Positions 48,606-60,018 of a stretch of 64,000 bases of DNA are shown one piece after another (the first letter of the stretch is position 1; each line of letters starts with the position of its first letter). The notes under the pieces were generated by a model. That model was not told where the DNA came from. It ran no database searches and worked only from the letters and a program-made list of their open reading frames with translations. The translations under genes were made by a program, and so were the position numbers. The stretch is from Pithys albifrons albifrons (Eukaryota > Chordata > Aves > Passeriformes > Thamnophilidae), in the NCBI RefSeq assembly GCF_047495875.1, contig NC_092461.1, forward strand, positions 60,438,299 to 60,502,298, in the 5' to 3' direction.

Positions 48606-51344
48606 ACTAGATCAGCTAATAGAAGACTGATGAGCAAACACACAGGAGGTGCATCATGTTTTCACTGGAGCACATGTGTACTTCAGCGATCACATCATTA
48701 GCAGGTACCAGAGGGTTAAGCAAAATAAAAGCTTCTCACACAGAGACAGAAGCTGCACAGAGGGACATTTATATTTGACAGCAGCCTCAGGATATGCTTG
48801 TTCCCTTTTGAAATAGATGAGCATTCTCCCTGGCTAATGTCCCCTTTGGAACCTCTTCTCAGCCCTGCCTAATTTATAAAGATTTAGTGTTTTCTGTTGC
48901 TATAGTTAAATGTGGAGTGCTGTGATAGAGCCAAATAAACAGGAAAGTAATGGATGTACTGTAGAAAACTGAAGGTTCAAAAAACAAATCTGCTAATTCC
49001 ATGACTCTTATCTGAGAGAAGAAAAACTAAAGAGGGAGGAAAGGGTGTAATTTTCATCCCAAGAGATGTCATACAACATTATCAGCTCCAACAAAGAACT
49101 CCTTCCTGGACAGGTTTCCATAAAAGCATATTAAAACTGGAGAAAGCAAAATGCTTCCTCTGGGTAGCCTTCATCAGGAGTTTAGTCACATTTCTCAGTT
49201 TACTTGTGCAGCTATTATAATAAAATTACCCAGAGACAAAATTTACAAATTTTCAGCATCAAGGTTAAATATGAAGGGAGAAGGAAGGTGAAAAACAAAT
49301 TATTTTTGATGGAAACTCTGAAAGACTGAAAGACTCACAAAGCTGAGAGCTTTTCAAACTAGCCTTTAGGCACTTAAGTTCTTCATCTGATGAAATTCAA
49401 ACAGGATTTAGGATTCTCTCTGCCATAATTCCCTGTATTTAAGGCTACAACTTTTTAAAGAAAAGCTGGTCATGCTTTGCAGCAATGGGACATAAAAAAT
49501 GTACTCACATTCTTCCTGGATGCTTATATCAAAATCTCTAAACCCAGAGGATTTGGAATGAGACTTTTCATCTTGTTCAATTAGCTCTGAGCTGAGCTTT
49601 CTTAAAAGATATCTGTGTTCCATTCAAGTAATTTCAGTGAAAACTGTATAAAATCAACAAGTAAAATCCAGATTTTCTATGAGTATAAAATCAGAACTCT
49701 GTTGATCCTGTCATTGTGGATCAGGAGGAAACACCTGGAACTACTGGGGGAAAAAATAAAAATAAAAACAACTCTAACGTTTGTTTTTCCTCACATCCAA
49801 GTCTTTTGACTGCCTGGTAAATTGCTGTATGACTATTACACATTCAATGGCTATATAAGCATTCAAATTCTAGAAAAAATTTGTTTCAAATCAACTCTGG
49901 CAATCACAAACCTAGGACTATCAAAACTCAGCTTTTTTGAAGCTTATATTTCCATGGTAAAGTTGCTATGGTACCAAAACCTTTTTAATGGGTATGTACT
50001 TATCTGCCTGCAATCTAACAGCAGTAAACAGGAGTCCCTTTCTCATAGCTTAACTCCTTTAGGGCTAATAAAACATGCCTTCCACCACTTTTCTCACAAT
50101 ACAGTTTGATTTGGTAGATGATCATGCTTATCAACATTTTCCATTTTCCCCCTTCCCACACATTCCCAAGACAGCTGAAAGAGTAATTCCTGTTTCACTC
50201 GGCAGGCCACTCATCAGGGTTCTGGGTGCTTTTAACATTTTTCATCTTTTCTTCACCAGGAGATTTTCCCACTCTATAAACAGCCAGGCTATGGTGTACT
50301 AAGAGCATTACCTCTGCATCACTTTAGCTCATCGTTCACATCAAATATTTAATTTTATATTGAAGAAGAAAAGGCATCAAAAAGTGAGACTGAACATCCA
50401 ATGAGTTAAGGGACTCCCTGAAAAAGGGAAGACTGGGACCCTTTAGTTCCTCAAAAGAATTATTTCTGCAAAGTGGAGCAGCTTCACCTAGGCTATGATA
50501 GAGCCTTGCACTAAGTCCTTGCATTGCCACAGCATCCTACAGCTGAGGTTTTAATCTCCCTTCAGGAAGGGAGAGGGACCAGACTTTGAAGCCAGTCATC
50601 ATACACAAAACAAGGATACTGAGAAGTGACACAAATATCTATTACTAAAACCATATTCTGATCTGGTGTTTTGGAAAAGACTGATCTGCTCACATGATCC
50701 ACTTGGATTAAATATCAACCAGAAAAGTCTTGAGAATTTATAACTTTGCCTCCATTCTATATTTAGAGTCAACTTATTTATTCCAGTAATAATAACTTTT
50801 TTCTTTTAACTCTTACAGAGTAAAAATGGCTATTTTTTAAACCTTTATAAAAATAGTCAATATATTCATTTATTTTGGATTTTATTTTTGAGTAGAAGTC
50901 TCTAAATCAATCCTTGAAAAATATGCACAGATATTTTGTATACATAGGAAATTATACTTAATGTGTGTATACTGTAACAAAATAGTTCCCTAAAATATTG
51001 GACACAAGAGCAAAGGCAGTACTATTTTTATGTAGAAATATGTTTTCCTACTGAAATAGTTTGGGTGATACTTTGCTTCTGGGTTAGTACAGGAAAATAA
51101 CAATAAAAGCACTCCTTTGGAAGTCTTGAATGATACCTGAGAAGTTCCAGGAATTTGCTATCAAACATATTCAGTACCTTCTGAAAGAAATTAGTGACAT
51201 AAATCTGAGATCAAAAGTCTTTGTTCCTCAGGAATAGTGACTGTTCCAAAAAGGCTATCAATTGTACTAAATTCTGTTTTACAGTCTCTTAAGCCATAAA
51301 AACTTGATTGCACAACTCTTCACTAAGCCTCTTTAATGAGATGC

Positions 51345-51385
51345 AGTTAGCTCAGTGCCACAGAAGGTTTGATTCCACTGATGGT
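51345..51385 (+). pseudogene. Shortened tRNA-like relic (A and B boxes close together)
   Basis: GCAGTTAGCTCAGTG matches a tRNA A-box/D-arm start, and GGTTTGATTCC matches a B-box/T loop, in the correct order. Only about 10 nt lie between them, where a tRNA has roughly 30 or more. This suggests an internal deletion of the anticodon arm in an old tRNA or SINE. Chance is not excluded. Confidence 0.3.
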
Positions 51386-52562
51386 TTCCTGTCACTACCT
51401 GAAGGGTGGAGTTTTTCAGTTGCAAGGCTTTTTGACTTTTAATTACCACCACAACTATGATATCCTTCTGCCAGCTCTAGGGAATGAAACAGCTACAGAT
51501 TAATAGCATGATCTCAAACAGAGGTGTTGGAATATTATTAAAAGACATGGTCTTCTATTCAGTACTACAAATGGAATTACACGGTGGAACTGCTGCACCT
51601 TTTCCATCTCTTGTTTGCCTGGAGTTCCTTCCAATCTTGTGATGAGGGTACAAGTCAATTGTCAAGGAGCTAATGAACTTGGATATAAGGTAAATTAAAA
51701 AAAAAAGGAAATGTTTAATTAACACCTATTTAACTTTCAAAATGATTCTCAGACATAATTATACTGACTGATGATAGACATATGTGTCTCATTAACGGCA
51801 TTATATGTATTTCTGTATGTTTTGGCAAGCAAGACTGATTCCTAGAATTTTTCATAATGACAACCTTTCTGTTGTTAACTTCATCCTACATTCTTGTGAT
51901 GGCACTTCATTCCAATGTTTTCATACATTTTTAGTAGAAATAACTTGGTTGGAAATGCAGGACTGTTTTGAAACTGTTATTTTCCTTTGAAAAAAAGCAT
52001 CTCTTTGCATTTCTCAGTAGGGGACTTACTTTGAACTTCCTCATGGTTTTAAAACTCTTCCTTTAGAGCACCTCAGGTCCAAGCTTTCTCTGTGCCTGCT
52101 GCTGATCCACAAAAAAAATAGAACACTTTAAGAGCTACACCAAAAACATGCATCTTCAGACTCCTACTGTAACCACTATGGTACAGCACATTTTCCTTAC
52201 AAATCCAGATATGCTCAGAGGCAATGACCTCTTGATAGAACTGAGCAGATTCTAAAGTGTCCCTATATGATGGCCTTACGGTGATTTCCCAGTTCTGTCC
52301 CTTGTGGCTTCATCAAACCACTCATCCAACAAGCAACCATGAGAGCAAACCTTCAGGATAAGGTTTAGCACAAAGAACTGATGTCACAGAAAGAAGTATC
52401 CTTGCTTTCATTTCATCCCAAAGGTCCCATGATTATTCAGATAGAATGTGGTCAGTAAGGAATTCATTTATCATGCCTTCTAAGAGAATTTGAACCCTGA
52501 GTAAGCACTTCTGTTCCTTAATGTTCTAGGATGGGCTTCTTTCCTCTTATGCCAGCATTTCT

Positions 52563-52660
52563 TGGGGACATGGTTTAGTGGTAAACATGGTGGTTCTGGG
52601 TTAACAGTTTGACTTGGTGATCTTAGAGGTCTTTTCCAACCTTAACAATTCACTGATTCT
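52563..52660 (+). mobile_element. CR1 3'-terminal fragment (plus strand)
   Basis: TGGGGACATGGTTTAGTGG, GGTTCTGGGTTAACAGTTTG and AGGTCTTTTCCAACCTTAAC, with a terminal TTCACTGATTCT, correspond to the CR1 3' end. Confidence 0.87.
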
Positions 52661-53244
52661 TTTCTCAATGGATACTTGAGTTTCTCATCCAGTACTAGCT
52701 ATTTCACACTCCCCATGCACCTCCTCAGCTGACTGAAACTAAGGCCATATATTCTTCTAGGCAGGAAGTTAAAAATCCTTCAGTGCCCATACTCAATACA
52801 GCTAAGTCCTTTTGGTCAACTATTTTAGTGGGTCCTCAGTAAATGGGGGCACAGCGTCAAGAATCCAAGGACATGAAGTATTCCAGTAGCAATTCCTAAA
52901 TTATGTGAGAAGAGAGGAGAGAAACAAATGGAAAATCCCATCCCATGCTGGCATATAGGAAGGTCTAGTAGTAAGCAGCAGCAACCATTACAGGCTGTAA
53001 CACTTCTCATACTTGCTCACTGCCAACCTCAGTTTGCTTCTATGATGCAGAAGGAAGTTGGAGCCAAGGTCCTGCTCCTTCACAACCACACTGCCCTCTT
53101 TCAGAATACCACACCTTTGTGTTTTCTCTCACATATGGCCTTTGGCAGTGGATAGCCAACATGCCAACCAGCAGTGTTACAGGGTGGACAGGGAAAGCAA
53201 CGGTTCTAACTTGCTAACAGGTTGTGGCTGTTCTGTTTTTTGCA
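52661..53244. other. Unique non-coding DNA
   Basis: Nothing recognised before the split CR1. Confidence 0.5.
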
Positions 53245-53452
53245 GGGTAAAAGGACTCAGACAGGTTGGAGAGATGGGCAGAGAGCTGTCTGAAATTCAT
53301 CAAAGGCAAATGTAAGGTCCTGCACCTGGGGAGGAATAAGCTCATGCACCAGTACAGGCTGGGGGCTGACCTGCAGGAAAACACCTCTGCAGAGAAGCAG
53401 TTGGGACTCCTGGTGGACAGCAAGTTGTCCATGAGCCAGCAGCTTGCCTCTG
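53245..53452 (+). mobile_element. CR1 LINE, left part of a split copy
   Basis: Landmarks are CAGACAGGTTGGAGAGATGG, TTCATCAAAGGCAAATGTAA, GGTCCTGCACCTGGGGAGG and GGACTCCTGGTGGACAGCAA. It ends where an LTR begins at 53453, and the same CR1 continues at 54244. A 5' truncation point lies near 53245. Confidence 0.92.
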
Positions 53453-53556
53453 TGTCTTGGTTTGAGGGGAAAAACCAAAATGTTTACCCACAAGTGGGGG
53501 AGGGGGCCTCCTCCACAATAATCACACCACTCTTTATCAGATTTAAGAAAAGGAAT

Positions 53557-53562
53557 TTTAAT
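53557..53562 (-). terminator. LTR polyadenylation signal ATTAAA (minus)
   Basis: TTTAAT on the plus strand is ATTAAA on the LTR sense strand, about 105 bp before the LTR 3' end, consistent with the R/U5 boundary. Confidence 0.55.
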
Positions 53563-54155
53563 ACAAGAAGGATAACTGTTCTTAACTGCTATATATAAAC
53601 ACACTAGTGCAAACCACTTCCCCAACACCACAAGAGAAAGAAAAAAAGAAACAACAACAAAACCCAGCAGGTTTTCCTCCAGGAGGAAAGTTATACTTAA
53701 GCAGTGTCAAATGTCACAGTCCAGCTGGCTGCAGAGTGAGTTCCCAGTAGTTCCCAGTCCCTCTCCAGCGAGACAGACAAGTAGTGAGCTCCCAGATGAA
53801 CTCTGTGTCTCTTGTCCCAGATGAAGGAAAAAGAAAGCTGAAAGTGAGGAACCACCACATGTCCTGCAAAAGCAGCTGCACACCTCTCTCTCCCAGGTCA
53901 CTGTCCCAGCCGGGGCGGGCAGGCCGTGATGGTGCAGGCAGTGGTGAGGCTGGAACAGAGGCCCGGGATCCCAGATGCAGGAACCAGGAGAAACAGCCGC
54001 AGTGAGGAGAAAAACAGCGTCTCAGCCAGAAGCCCCAGCAGTGCCAGCAGAGCAGCTTCCCTCCTTGGCAGCCACCGCTCCTGCGTTCCGCCGAGCTAAG
54101 AAAAGAAAGATGACCCCAAAAACAAAAGAGACAAACCTGCCCCCATACAAGTGAT

Positions 54156-54187
54156 CAGCAGTTAACTACTTCTTTTGTTAACTGCTG
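54156..54187. other. Perfect 11-bp inverted repeat in LTR U3
   Basis: CAGCAGTTAAC and its exact complement GTTAACTGCTG are separated by 10 nt. Both arms contain the GTTAAC core recognised by HNF1-type homeodomains. Binding is an inference. Confidence 0.75.
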
Positions 54188-54243
54188 GCATGGGCAGTTA
54201 GTGGCAGGGGACAAAATTTACATAATAATCCCAAACTACAACA

Positions 54244-54846
54244 CCATGTGGCCAAGAAGGCCAATGGTACCCTGGGGTGTATTAGGAAGAGCAGTGCCAG
54301 CAGGTTGAGGGAGGCGATCTTGCCCCTCTACTCAGCCCTGGTGAGGCCATATCTGGAGTGCTGTGTCCAGTTCTTGGCTCCTCAGTACAAGAGAGACATG
54401 GAGCTCCTGGAGAGAGTCCAGCAGGGGACAACAAAGATGATTAAGGAACTGGAGCATCCCTCTTATGAGAAAGGCTGAGACAGTTGGGCCTGTTCAGTTT
54501 TGAGAAGGGACCTCATCAATGTGTACTAGTGTCTGAAGGGAGAGTGTCATGAGACTGGAGCCAGGCTCTTCTTGGTGGTGCCAAGAAATAGGATAAGAGA
54601 AAATGAGCAGAAACTGATGCACAGGAAATTACACCTGAATATGAGGGAGAACTTCTTTACTGTGCACATGACCACACACTGGAACAGGTGGTCCAGAAAT
54701 TTTGTGGAGTCTCCATCTCTGGAGATATTCAAGAACCACCTGGATGCCAATCCTGTGCCATGTGCTCTAGGATGACCCTGCTTGGGCAAGGAGGTTGAGC
54801 AGATGATCCACTGTGGCCCCTTCCAACCTTACCAATTCTGTGAATT
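54244..54846 (+). mobile_element. CR1 LINE, right part of the split copy
   Basis: It resumes with TGTGGCCAAGAAGGCCAATG, then GAGAGTCCAGCAGGGGACAA, GAGAAAATGAGCAGAAACTG and the terminal GGCCCCTTCCAACCTTACC with TTCTGTGAATT. Together with 53245-53452 it forms one 5'-truncated CR1 of about 810 bp that predates the LTR. Confidence 0.93.
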
Positions 54847-56041
54847 TTTACTTCAAAGGTTTGCTATGTGACTGCACGTGTCAGAACGATCACCCAGGCT
54901 TTCATAGGAGGTCAAGAGACAAACTGTTGCCATAAAGTGTTGGCAGGGAATTTCAAGTCAGGCTGCCAAACTCTTCTCATAGCTCTTTACTTGACTGCCA
55001 TGTCAACACAAATTCTGGGTTTATTCCATGAAGAATCATATTGTACTTATAGAATAAGTATTAGGTATTTTACAATATGTTGTTTTATAGGATTTTACAA
55101 TACCTGATTATAAGATAGGCTAATAAATAATGAGAGGAAATTTAAACTAGTGGAATTTGAAAATTGCACAACTACAATGACACAGTTGGAAGAAACTCAA
55201 TCATGAACAATATAGGATTAGCAAAAATTAAGATGCACTGCATAATCTCAAACTTTTGTTAGTCCAACACAAATATCACACAATTAAGCAGCAATAAAAA
55301 ACATATATATCTTGGCTAACACAGTTTCTGAAAAGATAATTCATATATTGTCAGACTTCATGTGATGACAGCTGTCATACTCTATCTCGTGGATTTACCA
55401 CATAGTTGTCTAGAACACTCTATTTTAGGGAAGAAGAGTGGGTGGTGAAATTGCATTTGTTTAGTCATGCTGTTTCTCACATGATCTTCAAGATACTCAT
55501 CCCTCATTACTATGAGAACAGGAAGGCTCATTATGTGATAAAATTTTAGTTTAGACACTTTGGGATTTTTTTCTTCACTTTTTCAACTTATATGAATGTG
55601 ATAAACTTTCCTCATTAAAGGTGCAACTTTAAAGCCCTCTCTCTCGTTAGTAATAGAAAATAACAGACTGGACAGAACACAAAAAATAAGACTGAGAACC
55701 TTACAAATTAAATCCACTTAATAAGTAGCTCTTTTGTTTAAAAGCAGCATATGTATATAAAAAAAGATATTCTCATATGCCACACAGATTTTAATGACAC
55801 TTGTTTCAAATGTGTCCATGTCCCCTTATCCAGCATTATGCCTCTCTCCTTCTCAACCTAGAGTTTCCCAAAAGATTTGAATATGGTTTTTTGGGGTTTT
55901 TTTTTTGTTTTTTTAATTAATTGACTGAATTCAGATTACTATGGTTTACAGGGACTAACTAAATATAGTTTCTAAATAATAAATCCCTTTCTAAATATAG
56001 TTTCTTCTATCTATAAAAAGTGGATCCTTTCCCTTTTCTGT
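54847..56041. other. AT-rich non-coding DNA
   Basis: No gene. A T-run lies at 55887-55915, and the 15-bp direct repeat CTAAATATAGTTTCT occurs at about 55958 and 55991, just before the RTE insertion site. Confidence 0.6.
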
Positions 56042-56051
56042 ACATGAATGC
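56042..56051 (+). repeat. Left 10-bp target-site duplication ACATGAATGC
   Basis: ACATGAATGC lies directly before the RTE 5' end and recurs exactly at 60019-60028. Removing the element and one copy restores a contiguous unique locus. Confidence 0.92.
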
Positions 56052-56796
56052 CTTCTCCAGGGAAATTTCCTTGTCACAGGGGAGAAGCTTGCATGCCCTC
56101 ATGAGATTGAGAGCTATGCTTGTGGTAGTTTGTGCCGCCGGTAGGGTCTCCCATGCCAGACAGGTCTCAGCTGAAGGGTCAGACAAAGTGTGTCCACGAG
56201 CAGGATGGGCTCGCTAGCCCTCTGGCAACCATCCTAGGAGAAGGCCATCTCCGACTCCAAACCCAGGCAGATGGAGCTTGTTTAGCCCTGTAAGGGTTTC
56301 CATCTAAGAGAAGGATACTCTAACCAAACCTGTGTCCTGAGGTATTCATTGTCAGCGTCAAAGCTCGCTAGGCCATGGCAGATGAACCTTAGGAGTAAAG
56401 GGTGGAGCCAGTTCTGCGCACGCTGTGCCTCACCTAAAAAATCCATTGCGCAGGCTTGAAGGGTTCACCCACATTGCAAAGCCCTGTAGCGACAGGAGAG
56501 GGTTGAAACAGCAGGTGATAGGAAGCAGCTGGAAGCCGCAGACCCAACCCTGCATACAGGCAGTTCAGGATATTGGTCATTAGAGACTTGACCCCGGAGA
56601 TGACAGTCTCGTGAGGCAGCATCCTGAACGACCAAGCAGCCTTTTCTGCTTGCTCCACATGGAGAGGGGCCTAGCAAAGGTGGCCTAAACAAAGCTCATC
56701 TCCACACCCAGTTGGATAACCACAGCAAACCAGCATCTTCCATGCAGTCAAACAAAAACAAAGAGATTTCAAAGGCATACACCTGCCTCCAAAAGT
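56052..56796 (+). other. RTE 5' leader (untranslated region)
   Basis: It starts directly after the TSD with CTTCTCCAGGG and runs to the endonuclease start. Landmarks such as GTAGGGTCTCCCATGCCAG, AGCTGAAGGGTCAGAC and GGCAACCATCCTAGGAGAAG resemble leaders I recall from RTE elements of other animals. Minus-strand frames here (56434-56692) are not genes. Presence of the leader indicates reverse transcription ran essentially to the 5' end. Confidence 0.75.
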
Positions 56797-59700
56797 GTGT
56801 TCAAATTAACACTTGCATGTTGGAACATCAGAACCATGCTTGATACTGTGGATAGTGGACATCCTGAGCGTCATGCTGCTCTAATTGCCCACGAACTGTC
56901 ACGACTCAGCATCGACATTGCTGCTCTCAGTGAAGTTTGTCTTCATGAGGAAGGCAGCCTTAAAGAACATGATGCCGGCTACACACTCTCCTGGTCAGGC
57001 AAACCCAAAACCGAAAGACACCTTTCAGGAGTTGGCTTCATGATTAAAAATTCCATTGCCTCCAAACTTGAAAATTTGCTGACAGGTCATTTTGATTGCA
57101 TTATGTCCTTACACCTCCCACTACACAACAAGTAACATATTGCTCTTTTTAGTGTATATGCCCCAACTCTCCAAGCTGACCCAGTAGAAAAAGGCAAATT
57201 CTACAACGACCTGCACCGCCTCACCCAAAAGGTTCCTGCAGATGACAAGATCATAATCCTTGGTGATTTTGACATCAAAGTAGATAAGAACTCTGAAGCC
57301 TGGAAAGGAGTCCTGGGCAAGCAAGGCGTTGAAAACTGCAACGACAGCGGACGCGTCCTGCTAGAGTTTTGTGCAGAACATCAACTCACCATCACCAACA
57401 CTATCTTTCAACAGAAAGACAGCCTGAAGACAACCTGGATGCATCCTCGATCCAAGCACTGGCACCTCATTGACTATATCTTAGTGCAACAGAGAAATGT
57501 TGGTGATGCCCATCATACCCAAGTGATGCCTAGTGCAGAATGTCAAACGGACCACCGCCTTGTTGCAAACTTAATCTCCACTTCAAGACCAAACCTAAGA
57601 GAGATGGCATTCCAAGGAGGAGGCTCCAAGTCAACAATCTTCAAACTGCTACAGTGAGAGACAGCTTCCAGGGAAACCTTCAAACTAGACTTAAAATAAT
57701 CCCATAGATCCCTCTCCTGAAGCACTTTTGCATTAAAAATTGCATTCTGCAGTCCTCTGAAGAGTTCTTAGGGTTCTCCTCCAAGAAAAACAAAGACTGG
57801 TTTGATGAAAACAATCAAGAGATTCAGGAACTGTTGAAGAAGAAGAGAACTGCTCACCAAGCACACCTTGCTCAGCCATCTTGCCATATAAGAAAAGTTG
57901 CCTTTTGTCTTGCGTGCAGTAAGCTCCAACACAAACTTTGAGACATCCAGAACAATTGGTGGCTCAACATAGCAGAAAAGACGCAACTATGCGCAGATTT
58001 GGGTGACCAAAGAGGATTCTATGAGGCCCTGAAAGCAGTGCATGGACCCACACACCAGGTTCAAAGCCCCGTATTCAGTGCAGATGGTCAACTGCTTCTA
58101 ACAGATAAAACCTCCATCCTGAACCAATGGTCTGAGCACTTTCAGACTCTCTTCAGTGCCAACCGTGTAGTCCAAGGCTCAGCAATTCAGCACATTACAC
58201 AAAAACTGGTGAAAAATTAATTGGATGCAGCCACTACTATGGGAGAGACACTTAAGGCCATACAACAGGTGAAAATTGGCAAGGCAGATGGGGTTGATGG
58301 AATTCTGGAAGCATGGAGGTCAAGCACTCTATGCCAAATTTCATGACCTTGTTGTGCATTGCTGGGAACAAGGGGAACTACCACCAGATCTCTGTGACGC
58401 AGTCATCATCACCCTGTACAAGAAGAAAGGAGAAAAATCAGACTGCTCAAATTACCAAGGTATTACTTTGCTCTCCATTGCTGGTAAAATCCTTGCAAGA
58501 ATACTTCTGAACAGATTAGTACCCACTATTGCAAAAGATCTTCTACCTGAAAGCCAGTGTGGTTTCAGAGCCAATAGCAGCCCCACAGACATGGTATTTG
58601 TTCTCAGACAACTGCAAGAGAAGTGTAGAGAGCAGAACAAAAGTCTCTATGTACCCTTCGTTGACCTCACCAAAGCTTTCGACACTGAGCAGAAAAGGCC
58701 TGTGGCAGATCTTGGAACGTTTAGGATGTCCCCCCAAGTTCCTCAAAATGATCATCCTGCTACATGAGGATCAGCATGGACAAGTCAGATATGGCGATGC
58801 ACTCTCTGAGCCCTTTCCAAAAACCAATGGTGTGAAACAAGGTTGCGTTCTTGCACCAACTCTATTCACAATCTTCTTCAGTATGATGCTCCAAAGAGCC
58901 ATGGCAGACCTCGATTAAGAAAACGGCATCTACATCCGATACCATATTGATGGAAGCCTCTTCAACCTAAGGCGACTGAAGGCCCACACCAAGACCCTGA
59001 ATCACCTTGTCCGTGAGCTGCTTTTTGCTGATGATGCCACCCTCGTTGCTCACACAGAAGCAGCTCTGCAGCGCTTAACATCCTGCTTTGCAGAGGCTGC
59101 TGAGCTTTTTGGGCTGGAAGTCAGCCTGAAAAAGACGGAAGTTCTCTACCAACCTGCACCTCAGGAAGTCTTCTGGCATCCCCACATCACCATAGGCAAT
59201 TCAGAGCTTAAGCCAGTCCATCAGTTCACCTATCTGGGAAGTATCATTTCCTCAGACGGTAAGATCAACAGAGATAGACAACAGGGTAGCAAAGGCATAT
59301 AGAGCCTTCGGAAAACTACATAAATGAGTCTGGTGTAATAAACATCTGAAGAAAAGCATAAAGATTAGTGTTTGGAGAGCCATTGTACTACCTACTCTTT
59401 TATATGGGTCTGAATCATGGGTCATCTACCACCACCACCTGCGGCTTCTCGAACGCTTTCATCAGCTCTGCCTCAGTTCAAACCTAAACAACCACTGGTT
59501 TTATTACGTGACCAATGTGTCTGTTTTTGAACAGGCAGGGGTCAGCAGTATCAAGGCCATGCTGATGAGAACGCAGCTGCGCTGGGCAGGGCACGTCTCC
59601 AGGATAGAGGATCATCGCCTCCCGAAGATTGTGCTCTATGGTGAATTCACCACCGGCTGCCACAGAGAGGAGCCCTGAAGAGGAGATACAAGGAGTCCCA

Positions 59701-59971
59701 GAAACAACACCTCAGCCTTGGCCATATTGACTGCCATCAATGGTCCACTCTGGCCTCCAACTGGGATTCATGGAGAGACACCATTCATGATGCTGCTGCT
59801 TCCTTTGAGAACGCACGCAGAGTCAGTCTCAAGAAAAAAAGACGACACAGAAAGGACTCTTCCTTGCCAATATTGCCAAAGGAGACGTTCTGCTGTGCCT
59901 TTTGTGACCAGACCTGCCTATCCCATATTGGCCTTTTTAGCCACCAGCACGTTTGCAGCAAGCGTGGGTAG
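56797..59971 (+). pseudogene. RTE endonuclease-reverse transcriptase ORF, decayed
   Basis: The protein nicks chromosomal DNA and copies its RNA at the nick. Endonuclease motifs are CWNIRT (residues 8-13), LSEVC (catalytic Glu 46), GDFD (57262-57273, where Asn is expected as the fourth residue) and TDHR (57547-57558). RT motifs are the finger stretch LYKKKGEKSDCSNYQGITLL (from 58417), FVDLTKAFD (58657-58683), NGVKQGCVLAP (58826-58858), catalytic FADD (59024-59035) and FTYLGS. The C-terminal finger C-x2-C...H...H...C starts at 59894, with a natural stop TAG at 59969-59971. Stops at 57133, 57655, 57705, 57939, 58218, 58916 and 59325 (first base), plus frame changes near 57650, 58305, 58684, 59265 and 59670, inactivate it. 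The first ATG of the open segment is used as start; the true start could lie upstream. Confidence 0.9.
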
Positions 59972-60018
59972 TGCCCTTCCCAAATTTTCATTCGCGAAGC
60001 CTAGCCATGATGATGATG
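59972..60018 (+). other. RTE 3' UTR and trinucleotide tail
   Basis: Only about 35 bp (ending GCGAAGCCTAGCC) follow the stop codon, then ATG ATG ATG ATG up to the TSD. A minimal 3' UTR ending in short tandem repeats is typical of RTE and is thought to be the reverse-transcriptase start signal. Confidence 0.85.

Larger units (their letters stand above)
45749..52560. other. AT-rich non-coding DNA
   Basis: No protein gene is supported. The segment holds a 17-bp duplication (46442-46474) and two tRNA-like relics (48533-48605 and 51345-51385). The scattered short open frames show no family resemblance. Confidence 0.5.
53453..54243 (-). mobile_element. Solo LTR (minus strand) nested inside CR1
   Basis: On the plus strand it begins TGTCTTGGTTTGAGG and ends CCAAACTACAACA, so the sense LTR on the minus strand starts TGTTGTAGTTTGG and ends CAAACCAAGACA. 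The sense-strand polyadenylation signal ATTAAA is at 53557-53562. The flanks CCTCTG (left) and CCATG (right) look like a decayed target duplication. U3 has an 11-bp perfect inverted repeat (54156-54166 with 54177-54187). GC-rich R/U5-like sequence (53880-54080) follows. No proviral genes remain. Confidence 0.85.
56052..60018 (+). mobile_element. Near full-length RTE-clade LINE (AviRTE-like), inactive
   Basis: This 3967-bp element is bounded by a perfect 10-bp TSD. In order it has a ~745-bp leader, an apurinic-type endonuclease, a reverse transcriptase, a C-terminal cysteine/histidine finger, a very short 3' UTR and a tail of ATG/GAT trinucleotides (60007-60018). A single endonuclease-RT ORF, a short 3' UTR and a microsatellite-like tail are hallmarks of the RTE clade and differ from CR1, the usual bird LINE. 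The only well-known RTE of birds is AviRTE, which is patchily distributed and proposed to be horizontally transferred; the assignment is an inference. GC content is higher than in the flanks. Confidence 0.93.

Noticed and set aside
53266..53598. 110-codon frame resembling LINE protein
   Set aside because: The first part is CR1 reverse-transcriptase ORF remnant read into an inserted LTR. A chimeric reading, not a gene.
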